Both the position numbers and the translations under genes were made by a program. DNA of 64,000 nucleotides from Pseudomonas crudilactis (lineage in GTDB: Bacteria > Pseudomonadota > Gammaproteobacteria > Pseudomonadales > Pseudomonadaceae), in contig NZ_WXVV01000030.1 of the NCBI RefSeq assembly GCF_013433315.1, forward strand, positions 1-64,000, given 5' to 3'. This document shows, piece by piece, positions 16,429-24,052 of the stretch; within the stretch, counting starts at the first letter, position 1, and each line of letters opens with the position of its first letter. Below the pieces are notes generated by a model, which did no database searches, was not told where the DNA came from, and saw nothing but the letters and a program-made list of their open reading frames with translations.

Positions 16429-18234
16429 ATGACCCCGAAGCTTTCTTCACGACACCGTCGCGCTTTGCGTTTGACCCGTCGATTTCTGGCCCCTTACCGC
16501 TGGCAGGTCATTGCTGCGCTGCTGGCGTTGATCGTCACCGCCGCCGTCACGCTGTCGATGGGGCAGGGGATCAAACTGTTGGTCGACCGTGGCTTCATGA
16601 CCCAGTCGCCGCATCAGCTCAACCAGAGCATCGGCATCTTCATGCTGATGGTGTTGGGGTTGGCGGTCGGCACGTTCGCGCGGTTTTACTGGGTGTCGTG
16701 GATCGGCGAGCGTTGCGTGGCCGATATCCGCCGTGAGGTATTCAACCATCTGGTCTATTTGCACCCCGGCTTCTACGAGAACAACCGCAGTTCGGAGATC
16801 CAGTCGCGGCTGACTGCCGACACAACGCTGCTGCAATCAGTGATCGGCTCGTCGCTGTCGATGTTCCTGCGTAACCTGTTGATGGTGATTGGCGGTGTCA
16901 TCCTGCTGTTCGTGACCAATGCCAAACTCACCAGCATCGTGGTGATTGCTTTACCGTTCGTGGTCGCACCGATCCTGATTTTCGGTCGGCGCGTACGCAA
17001 TCTGTCGCGATTGAGCCAGGACCGGGTGGCCGATATCGGCAGCTATGTGTCGGAAACCCTCGGCCAGATCAAAACCGTGCAGGCCTACAACCACCAAGTC
17101 CAGGATGAGCGCCGTTTTGCGACAACCGTAGAGGATGCCTTCGACACGGCGCGCAAACGCATCTTCCAGCGCTCGTGGATGATCACCATGGTGATCGTGC
17201 TGGTGCTCGGCGCGGTGGCGGTCATGTTGTGGGTCGGCGGCATGGACGTGATTGCCGGGCGCATCACCGGTGGTGAACTGGCGGCGTTTGTTTTCTACAG
17301 TCTGATTGTCGGCAGTGCGATCGGCACCTTGAGTGAGGTGATTGGCGAACTGCAACGCGCGGCAGGTGCCGCAGAGCGCATCGCCGAACTGCTGGGGTCG
17401 GAAAACATCATCCAGCCGCCCACCACCGGGCTGGTGACCTTGCCCCAGCGCGTGCGCGGCGAGCTGCAATTGCAGGAAGTGCGGTTTTCCTACCCTTCGC
17501 GTCCTGAAAGCTACGCCGTCAACGGCTTGAATCTGACCATTCGGGCTGGAGAGACGCTGGCGCTGGTGGGGCCGTCCGGTGCGGGCAAGTCCACCGTGTA
17601 CGACTTGCTCTTGCGTTTTTATGATCCGCTGGAAGGGCAGATCCTCATCGATGGCGTGCCGCTGACCAGCCTTGATCCGCTGGACCTGCGTCGCCACTTC
17701 GCCCTGGTCTCGCAGTCGCCGGCGCTGTTCTTTGGCAGCGTTGAAGAGAATATTCGTTACGGCAATCCGGGGGCGACACTGGAACAAGTCATGGACGCGG
17801 CAAAAATTGCTCACGCTCACGACTTCATCGAGAAAATGCCCAACGGTTACCAGACCCATCTTGGCGATGGTGGCCTCGGTCTTTCCGGTGGCCAGCGTCA
17901 GCGCCTGGCGATCGCCCGGGCGTTGCTGGTCGACGCACCGATCCTGCTGCTGGACGAGGCCACTAGCGCCCTCGATGCGCAGAGCGAACATTTGATTCAG
18001 GAAGCGCTGCCGAGTCTGATGCAGAACCGCACCACGCTGGTGATCGCGCATCGACTGGCCACGGTGAAAAACGCTGACCGGATTGCAGTGATGGATCAGG
18101 GCAAACTTGTGGCCATTGGTACTCATCAGGAACTGATTGCCAGCAATCCGCTGTATGCACGGTTGGCGGCGTTGCAGTTCAATGATGGCAAGAGCGCTTC
18201 AACGAATCCTGTCACCGATCCTGCCATTCACTAA
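16429..18234 (+). CDS. MsbA-like ABC exporter (fused permease and ATPase)
   Basis: A 601-residue half-transporter expected to work as a homodimer in the inner membrane. Residues ~20-300 form a six-helix exporter-type membrane domain; the C-terminal ATPase has Walker A GPSGAGKST (near 384), signature LSGGQRQR (near 485), Walker B ILLLDEATSALD (near 505) and the switch His in VIAHRLATV. It resembles lipid/multidrug exporters, but without a neighbouring lipid A kinase (lpxK) it is not the genuine msbA, and the substrate is unknown. The upstream 240 bp hold its promoter; the ribosome site is weak (GGATG). Confidence 0.88.
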   Translation: MTPKLSSRHRRALRLTRRFLAPYRWQVIAALLALIVTAAVTLSMGQGIKLLVDRGFMTQSPHQLNQSIGIFMLMVLGLAVGTFARFYWVSWIGERCVADIRREVFNHLVYLHPGFYENNRSSEIQSRLTADTTLLQSVIGSSLSMFLRNLLMVIGGVILLFVTNAKLTSIVVIALPFVVAPILIFGRRVRNLSRLSQDRVADIGSYVSETLGQIKTVQAYNHQVQDERRFATTVEDAFDTARKRIFQRSWMITMVIVLVLGAVAVMLWVGGMDVIAGRITGGELAAFVFYSLIVGSAIGTLSEVIGELQRAAGAAERIAELLGSENIIQPPTTGLVTLPQRVRGELQLQEVRFSYPSRPESYAVNGLNLTIRAGETLALVGPSGAGKSTVYDLLLRFYDPLEGQILIDGVPLTSLDPLDLRRHFALVSQSPALFFGSVEENIRYGNPGATLEQVMDAAKIAHAHDFIEKMPNGYQTHLGDGGLGLSGGQRQRLAIARALLVDAPILLLDEATSALDAQSEHLIQEALPSLMQNRTTLVIAHRLATVKNADRIAVMDQGKLVAIGTHQELIASNPLYARLAALQFNDGKSASTNPVTDPAIH

Positions 18235-18257
18235 GTAACCGCTCAGGTTGTACCTAT

Positions 18258-18293
18258 AAAAAATGCCCGTATCTCGCGATACGGGCATTTTTT
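18258..18293. terminator. Bidirectional terminator between the ABC exporter and slt
   Basis: AAAAAATGCCCGTATC, loop TCGC, then the full complement ending in TTTTTT. The A-run and T-run make it work for both convergent genes. Confidence 0.93.
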
Positions 18294-18316
18294 GTTACTG
18301 GGCGTCAGCCGCGTGA

Positions 18317-20245
18317 TCACTGATCATCAAAATACCGCTCATGCCAATCCACCAGCGGCTGCGGTGAATTGAGCTTCTGGCCGTAAATCACCGAGTACGA
18401 CAGCACGTTCTGCACGTATTGACGGGTTTCGTCGAACGGGATGCTTTCCACCCAGACGTCGAAACTCAGGTGATCGGCGCCGCGCAGCCATTGGCGTACG
18501 CGACCCGGTCCGGCGTTGTAGGCGGCGGAGGCGAGGACGCGGTTGCCGTTGAACTGGCTGTGCACCTGGCTCAGGTAAGCGGCGCCGAGCTGGATGTTCT
18601 TGTCCGGATCCAGCACCTGCTGCGGCGAGGCCAGCGGTATGCTGAACTTGCGCGCGGTTTCCTTGGCGGTGCCGGGCATCAGTTGCATCAGGCCGCTGGC
18701 GCCGACGCCGGAACGGGCGTCGTCCATGAAGGCACTTTCCTGGCGAGTAATGGCAAACACCCAGCTCGAATGCAGGCCACGCACCTTGGCTTCACGCACG
18801 AGGGTTTCGCGGTGGGCCATCGGGAAGCGGATGTCCAGATCATCCCAGTACTGCGCCTGGCTGATGGTGCGGATCGCCGGAAAGTACCATTTCAAGTCAT
18901 AGGCGAGTTTCGCCTGGGCAACCATTTCATCGCGGTTGAAATGGCGGCTGACGTGATACCACTCGCGACGACCGTCGACGATCTGCCCGCGAGCATGGAA
19001 TTCCAGCGCGCGGCGCACGCCCGGGGTGTTGCGCACCTTGTTGATCAGCGCCTGGCTGAGCACCAGTGGCTTGTTGTTCAGCGAGTACGGCGATTGCGAG
19101 CGGTCGGCGGCGAGGAAACCGTAGAAGTCACGTTCGCGCGCAAGGTTTTTGTACAGCGTTTGCGCTTCCGGGTTCTGCGGCTGGGCCAGTTCCAGACTGC
19201 GTGCCTGCCAGTAGCGCCAGCGGTTGGTGGTGGCCAGATCCTGCGGCAGACGGCGGGTCAACTGATAGGCGTCGTCCCAACGGGCCAGACGCAACAGCAG
19301 GCGCAAACGCCATTCCGAGACAGTGTTGTCGCGCAACTCCGGGTCGTACTTGGTCATCACGTCCAGCGCGCGGCTGTCGAAGCGGCGGGCGAGAGTCAGG
19401 CCGATTTCCCGGGCGATCGCGACTTTTTCATCGCGGGAGAAATGCATGCTGCTGGCGTAGCCGTCGAGCAGCGCCATGGCCTTGTCCGGATCCTGACGCG
19501 CGAGGCGACGCAGGCCGAGGCTGACCACGTCGGACATCGGCTCGTCGGCCGGGGTGAAGCGTGAAGGCTGATTGAGCAGCTCGGGTTTCTGCGCCACATC
19601 CACCAGCAGGCGACCGCGTGGGGCGAGGGTGGTCAAGCCGTTGACCAGGCTGTTGGCCAGTGGATAGTTACGCGTCTGAGCGGCGAGTTTGGTGCGCTCC
19701 CAGCGTTTCTGTTCGGTGAGCTGACCATCGGCGGCCCAGAGGCCGAACAGTGCGTCACACGCAGCGGGTTGTGATTTACCGGTCAGCCAGAGCTTGTCGG
19801 CGTTGGCGTAACCCTCGGCCTTGTGACCGCTGCTGATCTGGTACTGCGCGTTGAGGCAGTCCAGTTCAGTGAAGTTGAGTTTCGGGTCGTAATATTTGAC
19901 GAAGGTTGCCCAGTCACCACGGTCGGCGAGCCAGCGCAACCAGCGCAGTTTCATCCAGTTGGCCTGGGGCAGGTCACCGTGTTCGGCGAGGAATTTCTCG
20001 ATTTCCGCATTGCTCGCGGTTTTCAGGCGCGCGGTCAGTTCGTCGTAAGCCAGATACGGTTCCAGCGGATAATCGGCCAGCGCTTGGCTGTAACGGAAAT
20101 ACGGGCCGGTATCACCCTTGGCCAAGGCGCGCTTGGCTTCATCGTAATACTGGCGTTGGGTGGACAGGTCCACCGCCTGAGCGGATTGAGCGGCAGCGGC
20201 GGTAAGTAGCAAGCAGGACAAGACACTGAAAAGGCGACTGCGCAT
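18317..20245 (-). CDS. slt: Soluble lytic murein transglycosylase
   Basis: Periplasmic enzyme that cleaves the MurNAc-GlcNAc bond with formation of 1,6-anhydroMurNAc; its products feed the NagZ recycling pathway, whose gene is also in this window. The 642-residue length matches Slt70. Signal peptide MRSRLFSVLSCLLLTAAAAQ continuing to AQA; long alpha-helical superhelix; C-terminal lysozyme-like domain with ITRQESAFMDDARSGVGASG (catalytic Glu in RQES), then LMQLMPGTAKETA and AAYNAGPGRVRQW. The start at 20245 is chosen to begin the signal peptide directly; an upstream in-frame start at 20269 exists. It is divergent from uup. Confidence 0.94.
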   Translation of the reverse strand: MRSRLFSVLSCLLLTAAAAQSAQAVDLSTQRQYYDEAKRALAKGDTGPYFRYSQALADYPLEPYLAYDELTARLKTASNAEIEKFLAEHGDLPQANWMKLRWLRWLADRGDWATFVKYYDPKLNFTELDCLNAQYQISSGHKAEGYANADKLWLTGKSQPAACDALFGLWAADGQLTEQKRWERTKLAAQTRNYPLANSLVNGLTTLAPRGRLLVDVAQKPELLNQPSRFTPADEPMSDVVSLGLRRLARQDPDKAMALLDGYASSMHFSRDEKVAIAREIGLTLARRFDSRALDVMTKYDPELRDNTVSEWRLRLLLRLARWDDAYQLTRRLPQDLATTNRWRYWQARSLELAQPQNPEAQTLYKNLARERDFYGFLAADRSQSPYSLNNKPLVLSQALINKVRNTPGVRRALEFHARGQIVDGRREWYHVSRHFNRDEMVAQAKLAYDLKWYFPAIRTISQAQYWDDLDIRFPMAHRETLVREAKVRGLHSSWVFAITRQESAFMDDARSGVGASGLMQLMPGTAKETARKFSIPLASPQQVLDPDKNIQLGAAYLSQVHSQFNGNRVLASAAYNAGPGRVRQWLRGADHLSFDVWVESIPFDETRQYVQNVLSYSVIYGQKLNSPQPLVDWHERYFDDQ

Positions 20246-20459
20246 GAGACATCCGGGCAGAGAAATCATGACAAGTGCCGACCTCGGTCAGCACTGAATT
20301 GTCTGTAGCTTAGCCTTTTGCCAGCAAGCGGCGAAAGCTTTGCCGGCCTCGCAGCACAAGTTCGCAACAAATGTTGTGCAGAGTGCTTCGACAGACAAAT
20401 TGCCGGCCTGCTGAAGCCCTAATTCAGGTAGAATGCGCGCCCGGTTTTTGGAGAAGCTC

Positions 20460-22382
20460 ATGACCCTGCTCAAATTCAGCGATGTGTCCCTTGCGTTCGG
20501 CGCTATGCCGTTGTTGGACAAGGTGTCCTGGCAGATCGCCCGTGGTGAGCGGGTGTGCATCATCGGCCGCAACGGCACTGGCAAGTCCAGCATGATGAAA
20601 CTGGTCAAGGGCGACCAGAAGCCCGATGAAGGCTCGGTGTGGCGTGCCCCCGGTCTGAAAATCGGCGAATTGCCGCAAGAATTGCCGGTGGCCGACGATC
20701 GGACGGTGTTCGACGTGGTCGCTGAAGGCCTTGATGGCGTGGGCGCGTTGCTCGCCGAATACCATCACCTTGCGCAGAACTGCGTCACTGAAGAAGACCT
20801 GAACAAGCTGATGCACGTTCAGCAAGACCTCGAAGCCCGTGATGGCTGGCGCTTGCAGACGCTGGTCGAGAGCACTTTGAGCCGCCTGCAACTGCCGGCC
20901 GACAAGACCCTCGCCCAGTTGTCCGGCGGCTGGCGTCGTCGCGTGCTGCTGGCACAGGCGCTGGTGTCCGAGCCGGATCTGCTGCTGCTCGACGAACCGA
21001 CCAACCACCTGGACATCGGTGCGATTGCCTGGCTCGAAGAAGCGCTGAAAGATTTCCAGGGCGCCGTGCTGTTCATCACGCACGACCGTTCCTTCCTGCA
21101 AAACCTCGCCACGCGCATCCTCGAACTGGATCGCGGTGGCCTGATCGACTGGAACGGCGACTACGCCAGTTTCCTTGTGCACAAAGAAGCCGCGCTGGCG
21201 GCTGAAGAAACCGCCAACGCGCTGTTCGACAAGAAACTGGCCCAGGAAGAAGTCTGGATCCGCCAGGGCATCAAGGCTCGCCGCACCCGCAACGAAGGCC
21301 GCGTCCGCGCCCTGAAAGCCCTGCGCGTTGAGCGTAGCGAACGTCGTGAGCGCACCGGCAAGGCCAACATTCAGTTGGACACTGCCGACAAGTCCGGCAA
21401 GCAGGTGATGGTCCTCGAGAACGTGAGTTTCGCTCATCCGGGTGGCCCGTTCCTGATCAAGGACTTCTCGATGGTGCTGACGCGCGGCGACCGTATTGGT
21501 CTGCTCGGCGCCAACGGTACCGGCAAGACCACTCTGCTGAAACTGATGCTCAGCGGTCTGCAACCGACCAGCGGCAAAGTGGAAGAAGGCACGCGGATCG
21601 ACGTGGCCTACTTCGACCAGTTGCGCCATCAGCTGGATCTGGAAAAAACCGTGATCGACAACGTCGCCGAGGGGCGCGACTTCATCGATATCGACGGCCA
21701 GAGCCGTCACGTGCTGAGCTACCTCGGCGACTTCCTGTTCAGCCCGCAGCGTGCCCGCACGCCGGTCAAGGCGCTGTCGGGTGGTGAGCGTGCGCGTCTG
21801 TTGCTGGCCAAGCTGTTCAGCAAACCGGCGAACCTGCTGGTCCTCGACGAACCGACCAACGACCTCGACGTGGAAACCCTCGAGCTGCTTGAAGAAGTGC
21901 TGCTGACTTTCAATGGCACCGTGCTGATGGTCAGCCACGACCGGGCATTCCTCGACAACGTGGTCACCAGCACCCTGGTCTTCGAAGGCGAAGGCAAGGT
22001 GCGTGAATACGTCGGCGGCTATCAGGACTGGATCCGTCAGGGTGGTTCGCCGCGTCTGCTGGGCGTAACCGAAAGCAAGTCGGGCAAGGCTGACTTGAAC
22101 TCCGCCGTGGTGACCGCTGAGCCTGCTGTGGTCGCAGCGCCTGCCGCTGCTGCCCCGGCGGCCAAGAAGAAGCTGAGCTACAAGGTGCAGCGTGAGCTGG
22201 AAGCATTGCCGGGCGATATCGATGCCAAGGAACAGCAGATTGCTGTCGTGGAAGCCGAAATGGCTGAAGCTGGCTTCTATCAGCGTCCTGCGGCTGAAAC
22301 GGCCAAGGTGATTGCTTCGCTGGAGCAGTTGCAGGCTGAGCTGGATGCGTTGATGGAGCGTTGGGCCGAGCTGGATGCCTGA
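20460..22382 (+). CDS. uup: ABC-F family ribosome-associated ATPase Uup
   Basis: A 640-residue cytosolic protein with two ABC ATPase domains and no membrane segment, the ABC-F pattern of translation factors acting at the ribosomal E-site. Walker A motifs are GRNGTGKSS (near 36) and GANGTGKTT (near 351); Walker B LLLLDEPTNHLD and LLVLDEPTNDLD; both sites end in SHDR/THDR switches. The inter-domain linker is Arg/Lys-rich (GIKARRTRNEGRVRALKALR). The C-terminal extension after an Ala-rich hinge (KKKLSYKVQRELEALPGDID) is a coiled-coil DNA-binding arm typical of Uup. GGAG before 20460 sets the start. Confidence 0.93.
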   Translation: MTLLKFSDVSLAFGAMPLLDKVSWQIARGERVCIIGRNGTGKSSMMKLVKGDQKPDEGSVWRAPGLKIGELPQELPVADDRTVFDVVAEGLDGVGALLAEYHHLAQNCVTEEDLNKLMHVQQDLEARDGWRLQTLVESTLSRLQLPADKTLAQLSGGWRRRVLLAQALVSEPDLLLLDEPTNHLDIGAIAWLEEALKDFQGAVLFITHDRSFLQNLATRILELDRGGLIDWNGDYASFLVHKEAALAAEETANALFDKKLAQEEVWIRQGIKARRTRNEGRVRALKALRVERSERRERTGKANIQLDTADKSGKQVMVLENVSFAHPGGPFLIKDFSMVLTRGDRIGLLGANGTGKTTLLKLMLSGLQPTSGKVEEGTRIDVAYFDQLRHQLDLEKTVIDNVAEGRDFIDIDGQSRHVLSYLGDFLFSPQRARTPVKALSGGERARLLLAKLFSKPANLLVLDEPTNDLDVETLELLEEVLLTFNGTVLMVSHDRAFLDNVVTSTLVFEGEGKVREYVGGYQDWIRQGGSPRLLGVTESKSGKADLNSAVVTAEPAVVAAPAAAAPAAKKKLSYKVQRELEALPGDIDAKEQQIAVVEAEMAEAGFYQRPAAETAKVIASLEQLQAELDALMERWAELDA

Positions 22383-22396
22383 TTGATCCTGATGTG

Positions 22397-22433
22397 AAAA
22401 AGCCCGGCGTTCAGTGATGAACGCCGGGCTTTT
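22397..22433 (+). terminator. Terminator of uup
   Basis: AAAAAGCCCGGCGTTCA, loop GTGA, complement and TTTT, 14 bp after the uup stop. Confidence 0.92.
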
Positions 22434-22454
22434 CATATGTAAACGCAGTTCCCT

Positions 22455-22544
22455 TGTAGGAGTGAGCCTGCTCGCGATAGCGGTTTAGCATTCAACGAAC
22501 TCGTCGACTGTCAGAACGTTATCGCGAGCAGGCTCACTCCTACA
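22455..22544. repeat. REP doublet (TGTAGGAGTGAGCC variant), outward type
   Basis: TGTAGGAGTGAGCCTGCTCG (continuing CGATA) and its inverted copy ending CTCCTACA, 90 bp overall. It is a variant of the GTGGGAGCGAGC palindrome. It lies between convergent uup and the usp gene. Confidence 0.88.
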
Positions 22545-22556
22545 TGGAATGGTATT

Positions 22557-22994
22557 TCAGCGTTTGACCAAGTGGACGGCGAGGACGTCGCATGGCGCGC
22601 CGTGCAGCACGTCATTGGCGGTCGAACCCAGCAACAGCGCCAGACCATGTCGGCCATGACTGCCGACCACGATCAGATCGCACGTTTGTTCCTTGGCGAA
22701 ATGATGGATTTCCTGGCGTGGCTGGCCATAGGTCAGGTGGCAGTTGGCGCCTTCGAGTTCGGAATACTTGAGCTTCAGACGCTCAAGACGCTCCTTGGCC
22801 TGATCAAACTGCTGTTGTTGCAGTTGTGACAGATCCATTGGCACGTCGCCGCCGAACGCCATGGCCATCGGCTCGACAATATGCACCAGCGACAGCTTGG
22901 CGTTATTGCTCACCGACAGCTCGCGGGCGCGGTGAATCACAGGGTCGCACTCTTCGGTCAGATCTACGGCGACCAGGATGTGGTGGTAGGGCAT
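22557..22994 (-). CDS. Universal stress protein (UspA family)
   Basis: A 145-residue cytosolic protein of the Usp fold. It opens MPYHHILVAVDLTEECDPVI and carries the ATP-binding G-2x-G-9x-G(S/T)-type motif in VVGSHGRHGLALLLGSTANDVLH near the C-terminus, so it probably binds ATP. Family members are induced by starvation and oxidative or respiratory stress and aid survival. GAGGAG lies upstream of the ATG at 22994. It diverges from a small membrane protein gene. Confidence 0.9.
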   Translation of the reverse strand: MPYHHILVAVDLTEECDPVIHRARELSVSNNAKLSLVHIVEPMAMAFGGDVPMDLSQLQQQQFDQAKERLERLKLKYSELEGANCHLTYGQPRQEIHHFAKEQTCDLIVVGSHGRHGLALLLGSTANDVLHGAPCDVLAVHLVKR

Positions 22995-23097
22995 GAGGTG
23001 CTCCTCGTGGGATTTCAATATTGTTAAGTATGGCTGGTTTCAAGCGCAATGGTTCCAAAGTGACACAATGCGCTCACCAAGAATTGGGAATAGAGAT

Positions 23098-23535
23098 ATG
23101 ACGGTCTGGTTGGTGGTGTCAATCCTGCTGGTGGTTTTAAGTCCGCTGGCGTGGTTACGCCCATCGCGCGCGCAAAGCGGTCGCATCGCCCTGCGTATGG
23201 AGGCACGACGCATCGGTCTGGCCATGCAACTGGCACCTCAGGAATGGCCACACTGGCTGGCGCAAGAGCCACCAAACCCGTGCGCGCAGTATCATCGGCC
23301 GCGCCGTGGCAAGTCGCCTGCCTGCTGGACTTACTGGCAGAAGTCGCCGGGTGTGTGGGTCAATCAGTGGCAGGAAGTCTGCGAGGACCCTGCGCTGCTT
23401 AATCATTTCGAAAAATTGCCGGGCAACGTTTTCAAAGTCGAGGCAGACAAGCAGATGATCGCTTTGTATTGGGGGGAGAAGGGCGAAGCATCTGTTTTGC
23501 AGGATATCGACGCCACCCTGAAAGCGCTGGCGTGA
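23098..23535 (+). CDS. Conserved small membrane-anchored protein, unknown function
   Basis: A 145-residue protein with one N-terminal membrane helix (MTVWLVVSILLVVLSPLAWL) followed by a basic, soluble region rich in Trp and Pro (PQEWPHWLAQEPPNPCAQYHRPRRG). Such proteins are found at this place in pseudomonads and are sometimes named as YajC-like translocase subunits; I see nothing that supports that name beyond the single helix. ATG at 23098 is set by the helix and a GAG-containing ribosome site; an open frame extends to 22993 across the divergent promoter. Confidence 0.7.
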   Translation: MTVWLVVSILLVVLSPLAWLRPSRAQSGRIALRMEARRIGLAMQLAPQEWPHWLAQEPPNPCAQYHRPRRGKSPACWTYWQKSPGVWVNQWQEVCEDPALLNHFEKLPGNVFKVEADKQMIALYWGEKGEASVLQDIDATLKALA

Positions 23536-23587
23536 CGCGCGGACTTTTCGCACTGCAACGGTGTGAAACGTCCGGCAGACGCGCAAT

Positions 23588-23733
23588 AAAAAGCCCGACA
23601 TGATTCATCGGGCGGAGTTGGCCAGGCAGGCCGGAAATCTTTTTGATGCTGGGTCAGTCAGCGCATTTCCCTGTCGTCCACCCAGCGTAGCCCTTTAAAC
23701 AAGGGCTGCTGCGAATTAGGGCGACTTTTCTAA
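23588..23733 (-). ncRNA. Candidate leftward small RNA upstream of fadB
   Basis: On the minus strand a hairpin GCCCGA-N9-TCGGGC followed by TTTTT (23613-23588) forms an intrinsic terminator, yet no minus-strand gene lies upstream of it for several kilobases. Before it come stems AGCCCTT-GTTTA-AAGGGCT, GCTGGGT...ACCCAGC and GGCC-TGCCT-GGCC. A TAGAAT -10 box at 23745-23740 would start an RNA near 23733, giving about 145 nt. I do not recognise it as a named RNA. The hairpin has no T-run on the plus strand, so it is not simply the terminator of the upstream plus-strand gene. Confidence 0.38.
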
Positions 23734-23875
23734 CTATTGATTCTATGAATGGCTTCACATGCAGACGCGTGTTGCGGGTCTTCGTCTTACAGAAATGACC
23801 GCAAAGTCGCATTTCAACCCGTATTTTGGGCGATTGACAATTGTCGGAAATTCCGTGAAGGTGACGTACCCAAAT

Positions 23876-23902
23876 CAAACGGGCGTATGAATTGAGCGTT
23901 TG
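23876..23902 (+). promoter_or_regulatory. Candidate PsrA double operator upstream of fadBA
   Basis: CAAAC-GGGC-GTATG followed by AATT-GAGC-GTTTG, 27 bp in all. The first unit matches the PsrA consensus (G/C)AAAC-N2-4-GTTT(G/C) with one mismatch, the last half-site is exact, and total length and spacing equal the double site at psrA itself. It lies 150 bp before the fadB ATG. PsrA is known to control a fadBA operon in P. aeruginosa. Confidence 0.62.
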
Positions 23903-24052
23903 TCTTACAGACTGCTCCTACAGAATCCCGACTATCGCGTTGGCGGGTGTGCCGGGTGGATTGGCGTCAGCATCGACGAAAAAGCGTCCTGCCGAGCCAT
24001 TCGCCTGCGTCCGACGTGTACTGTTCAGCTTCCATATCGTGGAGATCAGTTG

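Larger units (their letters stand above)
23536..24052. other. 517-bp intergenic region upstream of fadB
   Basis: No supported coding gene. It holds, left to right, an orphan terminator pointing left (23588-23613), several small hairpins, a TAGAAT box on the minus strand (23745-23740), a TTGACA at 23834, a candidate PsrA operator at 23876-23902 and the fadB leader. The region is larger than usual for this genome and probably carries both a small RNA and the fadBA promoter. Confidence 0.6.

Noticed and set aside
20424..22436. 670-residue open frame antisense to uup
   Set aside because: Shadow of the high-GC codon pattern of uup; low-complexity His/Gln/Val-rich translation, no start signal, and the sense strand encodes an obvious ABC-F protein.
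23900..24052. N-terminal extension of FadB by 51 residues
   Set aside because: Begins inside the candidate PsrA operator; a good GGAG site stands before 24053 and 715 residues is the normal FadB length.
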